Part shown: positions 1-6,689 of the stretch, piece by piece
How positions within the stretch are numbered: the first letter of the stretch is position 1
How the letters are laid out: every line of letters begins with the position of its first letter
NCBI RefSeq assembly: GCF_008386575.1
Contig: NZ_VUOA01000028.1
Span: 248,123 to 299,635, forward strand
Length of the DNA: 51,513 nucleotides
Source: Salinarimonas soli
GTDB taxonomy: Bacteria > Pseudomonadota > Alphaproteobacteria > Rhizobiales > Beijerinckiaceae
Reading direction: 5' to 3'
Position numbers and translations under genes: made by a program
Notes under the pieces: model-generated
What the model was told of the DNA's origin: nothing
Database searches by the model: none
Seen by the model: only the letters and a program-made list of their open reading frames with translations

Positions 1-22
1 CCGCAAGGGGGAGGGGGGCGGC
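1..22. repeat. Right arm of a GC-rich palindromic repeat (family B), cut by window edge
   Basis: The first bases read CGCAAGGGGGAGGGG, the right-hand arm of the repeat seen complete at 10343-10500 and 34511-34668. It lies about 25 bases upstream of the first permease start, so the G-rich arm stands near that gene's ribosome-binding region. The left part of the element would lie outside the window. Confidence 0.6.
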
Positions 23-46
23 GCGCCCGCATCGTGGAGTCCGCCC

Positions 47-1051
47 ATGGCTGAGATCGCGGCCCCCGCCCCCTCCCCGACCCGCCCGAAGCTCGCCCTC
101 GACGGGCGGGCGTTCCTGTCGCGCTGGGGCGCGCTCCTGGCGCTCGTCGGGCTGATCGCGTTCAACCTCGCCTTCACGCCGAACTTCGCCACCTGGCAGA
201 CCCTCAACGTCAACCTGACCCAGGTCTGCGCCATCGTGATCGTGGGCGTCGGCATGACGCTCGTGATCGCGACGGGGGGCATCGACCTGTCGGTCGGCGC
301 CTTGATGGCGATCGCGGGGGCGCTGGCGCCGCTGATCTTCATGGGGAAGCTCTTCCCCCTGCCCCATCCGATGGTCGGGGTCGCGCTCGCCTTCGTGCTG
401 CCGGTGCTGGCGGCGGGGGCGCTCGGGTGGTTCAACGGCTGGCTCGTGACGCGCTTCCGCATCCAGCCCATCGTCGCCACCCTCGTCCTGTTCATCGCCG
501 GGCGCGGCATCGCGCAGGTGATGACGAACGGCAACCTCCAGGTCTTCAAGGCCCCCGAGTTCCAGTTCATCGGCCTGGGACGTGTGTTCGGCATCCCGTT
601 CCAGGCCGTCCTCATGGTGATCGTCGTGGCGGCCGCGGCCTGGATGCTGCGGCGAACCCTGTTCGGTCGCCAAATCCTCGCCGTGGGCGGCAACGAGCGG
701 GCCGCGCGGCTCGCCGGCATCCCCGTCGGCGCCGTGAAGCGGCGGGCCTATCTCATCAGCGGGCTTCTCGCGGGCGTCGCGGGGCTCATCGTGATCGCGC
801 GCAACTCGGCTGCCGACGCCAACCTCGTCGGCCTCGGCATGGAGCTCGACGCCATCGCGGCGGTGGCGGTGGGCGGCACGCTGCTGACCGGCGGGCGGGC
901 CACGATCGTGGGCACGCTGGTGGGCGCCCTCATCATCCAGCTCGTGCGCTACACGCTGCTCGCCAACGGCGTGCCGGACGCCGCCGCGCTCATCGTCAAG
1001 GCCGGCATCATCGTGCTCGCCGTCTGGCTGCAGCGCCAGAGCCACCGTTGA
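47..1051 (+). CDS. Sugar-type ABC transporter permease (RbsC/YtfT family)
   Basis: Inner-membrane permease of a carbohydrate ABC importer, 334 residues, the usual family length. The N-terminus is a short cytoplasmic proline-rich tail, followed by multiple hydrophobic helices from about residue 30. The family stretch GGIDLSVGALMAI (about residues 77-89) and the late VGGTLLTGG motif are diagnostic of the branched-chain/ribose-type permease fold. A second permease of the same family follows after 11 bases and an enolase-superfamily enzyme after that, so this is one operon for uptake and use of a sugar or sugar acid. The ATPase and binding protein are not in the window and are presumably upstream. 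The pairing of two permeases resembles YtfT/YjfF (furanose uptake). The actual substrate cannot be read from sequence. Confidence 0.9.
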   Translation: MAEIAAPAPSPTRPKLALDGRAFLSRWGALLALVGLIAFNLAFTPNFATWQTLNVNLTQVCAIVIVGVGMTLVIATGGIDLSVGALMAIAGALAPLIFMGKLFPLPHPMVGVALAFVLPVLAAGALGWFNGWLVTRFRIQPIVATLVLFIAGRGIAQVMTNGNLQVFKAPEFQFIGLGRVFGIPFQAVLMVIVVAAAAWMLRRTLFGRQILAVGGNERAARLAGIPVGAVKRRAYLISGLLAGVAGLIVIARNSAADANLVGLGMELDAIAAVAVGGTLLTGGRATIVGTLVGALIIQLVRYTLLANGVPDAAALIVKAGIIVLAVWLQRQSHR

Positions 1052-1062
1052 AGGGCGACACG

Positions 1063-2037
1063 ATGCCATCCCCCGCGCCCCAGACCGTCCGCCGCCTCAG
1101 CCGCCACGGCGTCGTGATCGCGCTCCTGGCGCTGATCCTGTTCGGCTACCTGCGCTACGACAACTTCCTCGGCACGTTCAACGTCCTCTCCGTGCTGCGC
1201 TACAACGCCATGTTCGCCCTGGTGTCCCTCGGCATGGCCTACGTGATCATGACGGGCGGCATCGACCTGTCGGTGGGCTCCACGGCGGCGCTGGGCAGCG
1301 TGGTGGCGGCGCTGCTCTCGCCCTACGGCCTCGTGCCGGGCCTGCTCGGCGGGCTCGCCGCGGGGCTTGCGGTGGGCGCCGTCAACGCCCTCGTGATCAC
1401 GCGGCTCAACATCCTGCCCTTCGTGGCGACCCTCGCCACCATGCTGGCGGCGAGCGGCTGCGCGCTGCTGCTCGCGGGCAACCAGTCCGTCTCCGTGTCC
1501 TACGAGACGGGCTTCATCGAGCTCGGCCAGGGCGACCTGCTGGGCTTCCCCGTCCCGGCCTGGATCGCGCTCGCCGCCTTCCTGGCGGGCGCCATCGCCC
1601 TCAACCTCACGGCCTGGGGCCGCACGGTGCTGGCGGTGGGCGGCAACGAGGAGGCGACGCGCCTCATGGGCCTGCCCGCCGACCGGGCCAAGGCCTCCGT
1701 CTATCTCGTGAGCGGCGCGCTTGCGGGGCTCGCCGGCGTCATCCTGGCGGCGCAGTTCGGCGCCGGGCAGCCCATCGAGGGCGTGGGCTGGGAGCTCTTC
1801 GCCATCGCGGCCGTGGTGGTCGGCGGCACGCTGCTCACCGGCGGCGTGGGGTCGGTGGGCTCGACCCTCGCGGGCGTGCTGCTGCTCGGCCTCATCTTCA
1901 ACATCCTGAACTTCGAGAACGGCCTCGGCCAGATCAGCCTGTCGGCCTATTGGCAGTCCGTGGTCCGGGGCGCCTTCCTGCTCCTCGTGGTCGTGATCCA
2001 GGCGCGCCTCGCCGGGCGCACCGAGGAACCCGCCTGA
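1063..2037 (+). CDS. Sugar-type ABC transporter permease (RbsC/YjfF family)
   Basis: Second permease of the same importer, 324 residues from the ATG at 1063. The frame is open further upstream, but that extension only overlaps the preceding gene out of frame, so 1063 is the start. It carries the same signatures as its neighbour: GGIDLSVGS around residue 60, AVGGNEEATRLMG in the cytoplasmic coupling region (about residues 192-204) and VVGGTLLTGG near residue 250. Heterodimeric permeases are normal in this transporter class, so the two probably form one channel. It is 27 bases upstream of the mandelate-racemase-family gene, which suggests co-transcription. I see nothing abnormal in it. Confidence 0.9.
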   Translation: MPSPAPQTVRRLSRHGVVIALLALILFGYLRYDNFLGTFNVLSVLRYNAMFALVSLGMAYVIMTGGIDLSVGSTAALGSVVAALLSPYGLVPGLLGGLAAGLAVGAVNALVITRLNILPFVATLATMLAASGCALLLAGNQSVSVSYETGFIELGQGDLLGFPVPAWIALAAFLAGAIALNLTAWGRTVLAVGGNEEATRLMGLPADRAKASVYLVSGALAGLAGVILAAQFGAGQPIEGVGWELFAIAAVVVGGTLLTGGVGSVGSTLAGVLLLGLIFNILNFENGLGQISLSAYWQSVVRGAFLLLVVVIQARLAGRTEEPA

Positions 2038-2064
2038 TCCCCATCGCATCCGGAAAACCAAGCC

Positions 2065-3153
2065 ATGGCCCGCATCACCTCCATCGAACCCGGCTTCTAC
2101 CGCATCCCCCTGCCGGAGGTTCTCACCGATTCCATGCATGGCGAGATGCGCGCCTTCGAGCTCAACACCGTGCGCCTGCGCGACGCGGACGGGGCGGAGG
2201 GCGTGGGCTACACCTTCACGGTGGGGCGCAACGGCGCGGCGATCGACGCGGTCCTCACCCGCGAGTTCCCCGAGATCATGGCGGGCGAGGAGGCCGACCA
2301 CATCGAGCGCCTGTGGCAGAAGGCCTGGTGGGCGACCCATTACGGCGGCCGCGGCGGCCCGACCGTGCTGGCGCTCTCGGCCTTCGACATGGCCCTGTGG
2401 GACCTGAAATCGAAGCGCGCCGGGCTGCCGCTGTGGAACTATCTCGGCGGCTTCGACCCCAAGGTCCCCTGCTATGCGGGCGGCATCGACCTGGATCTCC
2501 CCCTCGACAAGCTCCTGAAGCAGACGGACGGCAACCTCGCCAAGGGCTTCCGGGCCATCAAGATGAAGGTCGGCCGCAAGCGCCTGTCCGAGGACGTGGC
2601 CCGGGTGAAGGCCATGCGCGAGCATCTGGGCGAGGGCTTCCCCCTCATGGTCGACGCCAACATGAAATGGACCGTGGACGAGGCGATCCGCGCCGCCCGC
2701 GCCTTCCAGCCCTACGACCTCACCTGGGTCGAGGAGCCCACCATCCCCGACGACCCGGCGGGCCATGCCCGCATCGTGCGCGAGGGCGGGCTGCCCATCG
2801 CGGTAGGCGAGAACCTGCGCACCCATTGGGAGTTCAAGCAGTACATCGCCATGGGAGCCGTGACCTATCCGGAGCCCGACGTCACCAATTGCGGCGGCGT
2901 CACGCCCTTCATGAAGATCGCCCACCTGGCGGAGGCCTTCAACATGCCCGTCACGACGCACGGCGCCCACGACGTGACGGTGCACCTGCTCGCCGCCTGC
3001 CCCAACCGCTCCTTCCTGGAGGCGCACGGCTTCGGCCTGGAGCGCTACATCGCCGAGCCCCTGGCGATCGAGGAGGGCTTCGCCCTCGCCCCCGACCGGC
3101 CGGGGCATGGGATCGATTTCGATTGGGCGGGGCTGGAGCGGATCAAGGCGTGA
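2065..3153 (+). CDS. Mandelate racemase/muconate lactonizing family enzyme (enolase superfamily)
   Basis: Cytoplasmic enzyme of 362 residues that would abstract an alpha proton from a carboxylate and stabilise the enolate on Mg2+. The complete mandelate-racemase set is visible: KxK bases K166 and K168, metal ligands D197, E223 and E249, the D272/H299 dyad and E319. Each lies two residues beyond its counterpart in mandelate racemase (164, 166, 195, 221, 247, 270, 297, 317). This places it in the MR subgroup, which contains racemases and many acid-sugar dehydratases, rather than the muconate cycloisomerase subgroup. Sitting directly behind two sugar permeases, an acid-sugar dehydratase or related racemase is the likeliest role (inference). 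It ends 10 bases from the end of the convergent gene at 3164. Confidence 0.9.
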   Translation: MARITSIEPGFYRIPLPEVLTDSMHGEMRAFELNTVRLRDADGAEGVGYTFTVGRNGAAIDAVLTREFPEIMAGEEADHIERLWQKAWWATHYGGRGGPTVLALSAFDMALWDLKSKRAGLPLWNYLGGFDPKVPCYAGGIDLDLPLDKLLKQTDGNLAKGFRAIKMKVGRKRLSEDVARVKAMREHLGEGFPLMVDANMKWTVDEAIRAARAFQPYDLTWVEEPTIPDDPAGHARIVREGGLPIAVGENLRTHWEFKQYIAMGAVTYPEPDVTNCGGVTPFMKIAHLAEAFNMPVTTHGAHDVTVHLLAACPNRSFLEAHGFGLERYIAEPLAIEEGFALAPDRPGHGIDFDWAGLERIKA

Positions 3154-3163
3154 GCGGGCGTGC

Positions 3164-3427
3164 TTACCCGGGCGCTTCCTTGGGCCGCGCAGGGGCGGCG
3201 GGCGCGACCGCGACGAGGCGGATGCCATCGGCAAGCTCCCGGCGCTCCGCCATCACGGTGCTACCACCCGCGAATTCCCACTGCTCGTCCTGCGGGTCGG
3301 GGTTGTCCGGCAGCCGGTAGCGCCCATCCCCTAACGGGACGGCGTCGACGGGGCGCCAGACATCGACGCCCTCGCCCACGAGAAAGACATAAAGGGTCTC
3401 AGTATTGGAAGCCGTCGCCGCCGACAT
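3164..3427 (-). CDS. Small hypothetical protein, candidate immunity/antitoxin partner of the ColE5-like RNase
   Basis: An 87-residue, probably soluble cytoplasmic protein with no signal peptide or membrane segment. The central pattern GEGVDVWRPV, a Gly/Tyr-Arg-Leu turn (GDGRYRLPDNPDP) and a following WEF resembles a widespread family of small hypotheticals I cannot name, which argues that the frame is real. Its start lies inside the upstream RNase gene: the two overlap by 29 bases in different frames, so expression is probably translationally coupled. Length and position fit an immunity protein (the colicin E5 immunity protein is about the same size), but I see no clear similarity to it. The immunity role is inferred from context only. 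The C-terminus is a low-complexity Ala/Pro tail. Confidence 0.7.
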   Translation of the reverse strand: MSAATASNTETLYVFLVGEGVDVWRPVDAVPLGDGRYRLPDNPDPQDEQWEFAGGSTVMAERRELADGIRLVAVAPAAPARPKEAPG

Positions 3428-3722
3428 GGATCACCTCGCCCGTCGCATCGTCGATGACGACGGAACGCCCCGTCGTCGGGTGGATGTAGCGCGTCGCGGG
3501 GCCGCCCGTCGCCGCATTGCGCGCCGCGTGCCTTCGACCATGGGCGACGGCCTCCTCGATCTGCGCCGCCGTCCAGCCGCGTTTGAGCATCTGGCTGCGC
3601 AGCTTCTCCTGCGACTTGACCACGGGGCGAACCTTCGGGAAGGGGCCCGCCACGGAACGGGCGGTCGCGGGCGCCCGATCCTGAACCGTCCACCCTGTCC
3701 CCTTAAGATAACCCCTCATCAT
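3399..3722 (-). CDS. Orphan colicin-E5-like ribonuclease domain protein
   Basis: A 107-residue protein. From about residue 38 to the end it matches the pattern of the colicin E5 C-terminal ribonuclease domain as I recall it: a basic helix KLRSQMLKRGWT, an amphipathic helix IEEAVAHG, then a beta hairpin with a Pro-Ala-Thr-x-Tyr segment and SVVIDDATGEVIHV. In colicin E5 this domain cuts tRNAs carrying queuosine (Tyr, His, Asn, Asp) in the anticodon, using Arg/Lys rather than His residues. Here there is no translocation or receptor domain, no signal peptide and only about 37 preceding residues, so it would act inside the producing cell or be a domesticated remnant. Two adjacent ATGs (3722, 3719) could start it; no ribosome-binding site is clear. 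The partner gene overlaps its 3' end. Confidence 0.72.
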   Translation of the reverse strand: MMRGYLKGTGWTVQDRAPATARSVAGPFPKVRPVVKSQEKLRSQMLKRGWTAAQIEEAVAHGRRHAARNAATGGPATRYIHPTTGRSVVIDDATGEVIHVGGDGFQY

Positions 3723-3733
3723 CGGACTGCAAC

Positions 3734-5401
3734 ATGACCGAGCGTTTCGATCACATCGTCGTCGGGGGCGGCTCGGCGGGCTGCGTGGCGGCGGCGCGGC
3801 TGGTGGCGAGCGGGGCGCGGGTGCTCCTGCTCGAGGGCGGTCACTCGCACCGCCACCCGCTCCTCGACATGCCGCCGGGCATCTTCAAGATGATCAACGG
3901 CAGCAAGTTCATGCGCTACCACAAGACGGTGCCGCAGGAGCACCTCGACGGGCGCCAGCACGACATCCCCCAGGCCAACGTGCTCGGCGGCGGCTCGTCG
4001 GTGAACGCGCAGGTCTACATGCGCGGGCGCTCGTCCGACTACGACGCGTGGCACGAGGTTTTGCGGGGCGACAACGCCTATCCGGGCTGGCGCTGGGCGG
4101 ACGTGCTGCCGCACTTCCGGGCCATGGAGGGCAACAACCGTCTCAACAACGACCTTCACGGCGCCGACGGGCCGCTGCTGGTCTCCGATCCGGGGCACAT
4201 CAACGACTTCTCGCGCTGGTTCATCCAGGCGGTGCAAGCCCTTGGCGAACCTTACAATCACGACTTCAACGGCCCGGCTCAGCGCGGCGTCGGCTTCTAC
4301 CAGTTCATGAACCGGCGGGGCAAGCGCAGCTCCGCGGCCTATGCCTTCATCGCGCCACTCGACGGCGATCCGCGGTTCACGCTCCGCCTCAACGCCCGGG
4401 TCCGCCGCATCGACATCGAGAACGGCCGGGCGGTGGGCGTGACCTACCGTGACAAGGCCGGCGTCGAGCGCCGCGCCCGCACGGACGGCGAGGTGATCGT
4501 CGCGGCGGGGTCCCTCGTCACGCCGCAGCTCATGATGCTGTCGGGCGTGGGCCCCGCCGACGAGCTGCGCCGCCACGGCATCCCCTGCCTCGCCGACCTG
4601 CCGGGCGTGGGCCAGAACCTCGTCGACCACCCGGAGGTGCCGATCATCGCCATGGCGAACGGCCGGCACGGCTATTACAAGCAGGGCGTCGGCTGGCGCA
4701 TGCTGCTCAACGGCCTGCACTTCAAGCTGTTCGGCTCAGGGCCGATCCTGTCGGCGGGCGTGGAGGCGGGCGCCTTCGTGAACCCCACGGATCCGGGGGC
4801 CGAACCCACGATCCAGGCCTTCTGCGTCCCCATCGTCTATCTCGACCGGGACACCCTCACCCTCGTGAAGGACACCTACGGGCTCACGGTGACCACCGTG
4901 GTGGTGAAGCCGAAGTCGCGGGGCTCCGTGCGGCTTGCCTCCGCGAACCCCGACGACATGCCCCTCGTCTCGCCCAACCTGCTGTCGCACCCCGACGACG
5001 CCAGGGCCATGATCGACGGCCAGCGCTTCTTCCTGCGCGCCTTCCAGACGAGCCCCCTGAAGGAGCGCATCGGGTCCATCGCCATCCCGAGCCCCGACGA
5101 CCTCTCCGACGAGGCGCTCATGCGGCACTGCAAGCGCTTCGTGAAGACGAACTACCACCCCGCCGGCACCTGCCGCATGGGGGCCGCCGACGATCCCCTC
5201 GCCGTGCTCGACTCGCAGCTGCGGGTGCGGGGCGTGGAGGGCTTGCGGGTCTGCGACCTCTCGGCCATGCCCGACATCAACGCCGGCAACACCAACGCGC
5301 CGGCCATGATGATGGGCAGCCGCTGCGCCGCGTTCGTCGCCGAGGGCGCGGGCCTGCGGGCGGCGCCGGAGCACGACCTGCCGGTGGCGCGGGCGGGCTA
5401 G
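3734..5401 (+). CDS. GMC-family FAD-dependent oxidoreductase (choline/alcohol dehydrogenase-like)
   Basis: A 555-residue flavoprotein that would oxidise an alcohol group, passing electrons to FAD. The dinucleotide-binding motif VVGGGSAGCVAAARL is at residues 9-23, followed by LLEGG. Both GMC signatures are present: NVLGGGSSVNAQVYMRG near residue 90 and GSLVTPQLMMLSGVGP near residue 260. The catalytic pair lies near the C-terminus, His in NYHPAGTCRMG and Asn in NAGNTNAPAMM. There is no signal peptide. Only 11 bases separate its start from the divergent ColE5-like gene, so any promoter must overlap that gene's 5' end. Choline dehydrogenase-like proteins cannot be assigned a substrate from sequence; a family-105-type or polyethylene-glycol-type dehydrogenase is equally possible. 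Confidence 0.88.
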   Translation: MTERFDHIVVGGGSAGCVAAARLVASGARVLLLEGGHSHRHPLLDMPPGIFKMINGSKFMRYHKTVPQEHLDGRQHDIPQANVLGGGSSVNAQVYMRGRSSDYDAWHEVLRGDNAYPGWRWADVLPHFRAMEGNNRLNNDLHGADGPLLVSDPGHINDFSRWFIQAVQALGEPYNHDFNGPAQRGVGFYQFMNRRGKRSSAAYAFIAPLDGDPRFTLRLNARVRRIDIENGRAVGVTYRDKAGVERRARTDGEVIVAAGSLVTPQLMMLSGVGPADELRRHGIPCLADLPGVGQNLVDHPEVPIIAMANGRHGYYKQGVGWRMLLNGLHFKLFGSGPILSAGVEAGAFVNPTDPGAEPTIQAFCVPIVYLDRDTLTLVKDTYGLTVTTVVVKPKSRGSVRLASANPDDMPLVSPNLLSHPDDARAMIDGQRFFLRAFQTSPLKERIGSIAIPSPDDLSDEALMRHCKRFVKTNYHPAGTCRMGAADDPLAVLDSQLRVRGVEGLRVCDLSAMPDINAGNTNAPAMMMGSRCAAFVAEGAGLRAAPEHDLPVARAG

Positions 5402-5430
5402 GAGGGCTGCGTCCTTCCGGAGCTTCCACC

Positions 5431-5552
5431 CCCTCATGCTGAGGAGCCCGCGTGAGCGGGCGTCTCGAAGCACGCAGCACGTTCGTGAGCCGGAGGGAGA
5501 TCTCCGGAGCGCCCTTCGAGGCCCTGCTTCGCAGGGCACCTCAGGACGAGGG
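5431..5552. repeat. Palindromic intergenic repeat, family A (copy A1)
   Basis: A 122-base imperfect inverted repeat: the left end CCCTCATGCTGAGG is mirrored by CCTCAGGACGAGGG at the right. Nested inside are a hairpin GCCCGCGTGAGCGGGC, a TCTCGAAG/CTTCGAGG pair and a hairpin CCCTGCTTCGCAGGG, giving a cruciform-like fold. Further copies lie at 22013-22106 (interrupted) and 22181-22302. It sits between the convergent ends of the GMC gene and the receiver gene and could act as a bidirectional terminator (inference). Confidence 0.8.
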
Positions 5553-5586
5553 TGGAGAAGGGGAGAGGCGTCCCACCCCGGCCCCC

Positions 5587-6027
5587 TCAGGCGACGTTCT
5601 CTTCTTCCAGCATGGAGAGGTTAGGATCGTAGCGCTGGCGGCGGGCAGCCTTGCGCAGCACGATCTTGAGCTTCGATTTGAGGAGCGGCAGGTCGTAGGG
5701 CTTGAGCAGGAACGCGTCGACGCCCGCGAAATGCGCGGCGCTCACGTTCTCGAAGGTGACCGTGGCCTCCGTCAGGATGAAGCCCACGTCCTGGAACTCC
5801 TTCGTGGCCCGGATCTGGCGCAGGAGCTGGATGCCGTCGACGGGCTCGAGCTCGAGGTCCACGAGCATCAGCCCGTAGCGCTTCTGCTTGAGGGCGTCGA
5901 TGGCCTCGGACGCGTCCCCCACCGTGTCGACGTCGTGGAAGCCCAGGCGCAGGAAGAGCTCCCGCACCAGGCGCGCGAGCTTGGGCTGGTCGTCGACGAT
6001 GAGAACGGACGGGATGTTGTCTTGCAT
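5587..6027 (-). CDS. Stand-alone receiver-domain response regulator (CheY-like)
   Basis: A 146-residue single-domain response regulator. Visible hallmarks are the acidic pair D12/D13 in VLIVDDQ, the phosphoacceptor D57 in LMLVDLE, the switch residue T86 in ILTEAT and K109 in LLKPYD. No DNA-binding or enzymatic output domain follows; the remaining 25 residues are a basic then acidic tail (RKAARRQRY...LEEENVA). It lies 27 bases downstream of the BLUF photoreceptor gene on the same strand, so the two are almost certainly co-transcribed. Direct partnering of BLUF proteins with receiver-like proteins is known (PixD with PixE). With fliG divergent next door, an output on motility is a reasonable guess, but a phosphorelay partner elsewhere is equally possible. 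Confidence 0.88.
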   Translation of the reverse strand: MQDNIPSVLIVDDQPKLARLVRELFLRLGFHDVDTVGDASEAIDALKQKRYGLMLVDLELEPVDGIQLLRQIRATKEFQDVGFILTEATVTFENVSAAHFAGVDAFLLKPYDLPLLKSKLKIVLRKAARRQRYDPNLSMLEEENVA

Positions 6028-6054
6028 GGCCCAGACGCGCGGATGCGCTCCCCC

Positions 6055-6516
6055 TTAGCTGAAGAGCTCGATGCCGCGCTTCGACAGGGTCTCGGATTGC
6101 AGCGCCATGGCGAGCCCCTGGATGGCGGCCACCTTGATGCGCTTGCGGTGAAGCATCTCGGAGAAGCCGAACTTCATGAACTGGACCTCGTTCTCCGGCC
6201 CGCGGGCGAACAGGGCGAGCGAGGAGACGAAGTCGCGGCGGTTGATGTCCCGCCACTCGATGATCTCGATGTCCTTGTGCCGGTCGTCCACCGTGATCCG
6301 CTGGAAGGTCTCGTGGACCGCGGGCTTGTCGCCCTCCAGGATCTGCACGAAGTACGTCTTGTCGAACAGGAGCACGCTCGTGATGACCGAGAACTCGTTG
6401 CGCTTCTGGCTCGTCCTCACGATGTTGAGAAGCTGCACGTTCCCGTCCGGCGCCGACATGTTGATCTTCGCCAGGCTGCGGTAAATGATGCGGCTGAGCG
6501 TGGTGCGGCTGCTCAT
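6055..6516 (-). CDS. BLUF-domain blue-light sensor protein
   Basis: A 153-residue short BLUF protein that should bind FAD non-covalently and sense blue light. The photoactive residues can be placed: Tyr12 in IIYRS, Asn40 in RNEFS and Gln58 in FVQILEG, with the family's VDDRH segment at 76-80. The Asn-Gln spacing (18) equals that of AppA, and the Tyr-Asn spacing is four longer. The position normally holding the semi-conserved Trp/Met before the last strand reads SSLALFA, so the red-shift photochemistry could differ. A C-terminal helical extension of about 45 residues follows, as in short BLUF proteins that assemble with partners. It is first in a two-gene operon with a receiver protein and divergent from fliG. 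Confidence 0.85.
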   Translation of the reverse strand: MSSRTTLSRIIYRSLAKINMSAPDGNVQLLNIVRTSQKRNEFSVITSVLLFDKTYFVQILEGDKPAVHETFQRITVDDRHKDIEIIEWRDINRRDFVSSLALFARGPENEVQFMKFGFSEMLHRKRIKVAAIQGLAMALQSETLSKRGIELFS

Positions 6517-6626
6517 CGATCCCGGTTTCGCTTGGAGCCCGCCTCAATTGACCGCTTTTGGCTGAAGGAACCGTTAAGCGTTCCCGGCTCGGGCCTTAAG
6601 GCTTTCCCGCCGGGCCCGCCCCCGCG

Positions 6627-6645
6627 TTAACCGCCCGGTAACCAT
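6627..6645 (+). promoter_or_regulatory. CtrA-like binding site upstream of fliG
   Basis: The sequence TTAA-N7-GTAACCAT occurs here, one mismatch from the alphaproteobacterial CtrA consensus TTAA-N7-TTAA(CCAT). It lies about 45 bases upstream of the fliG start and 110 upstream of the BLUF start. CtrA controls flagellar genes in many alphaproteobacteria, so the location fits, but the match is by eye only. Confidence 0.42.
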
Positions 6646-6660
6646 GAGCGCGCTCTTGTC

Positions 6661-6672
6661 GTTTGCGCAAAC
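6661..6672. promoter_or_regulatory. Perfect 12-base palindrome upstream of fliG
   Basis: GTTTGCGCAAAC is a perfect inverted repeat 17 bases before the fliG start codon and within the BLUF/fliG divergent region. Its placement, between a plausible transcription start and the start codon, suits a repressor operator. No known regulator can be assigned. Confidence 0.35.
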
Positions 6673-6689
6673 CCGGCACGCGAAGCCCC

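Noticed and set aside
949-3234. A 761-codon open frame on the minus strand opposite the second permease and the racemase-family gene
   Set aside because: High GC leaves long spurious frames; the product is His/Gly/Arg/Ala-rich low complexity with no family pattern, while the plus strand has two clear proteins.
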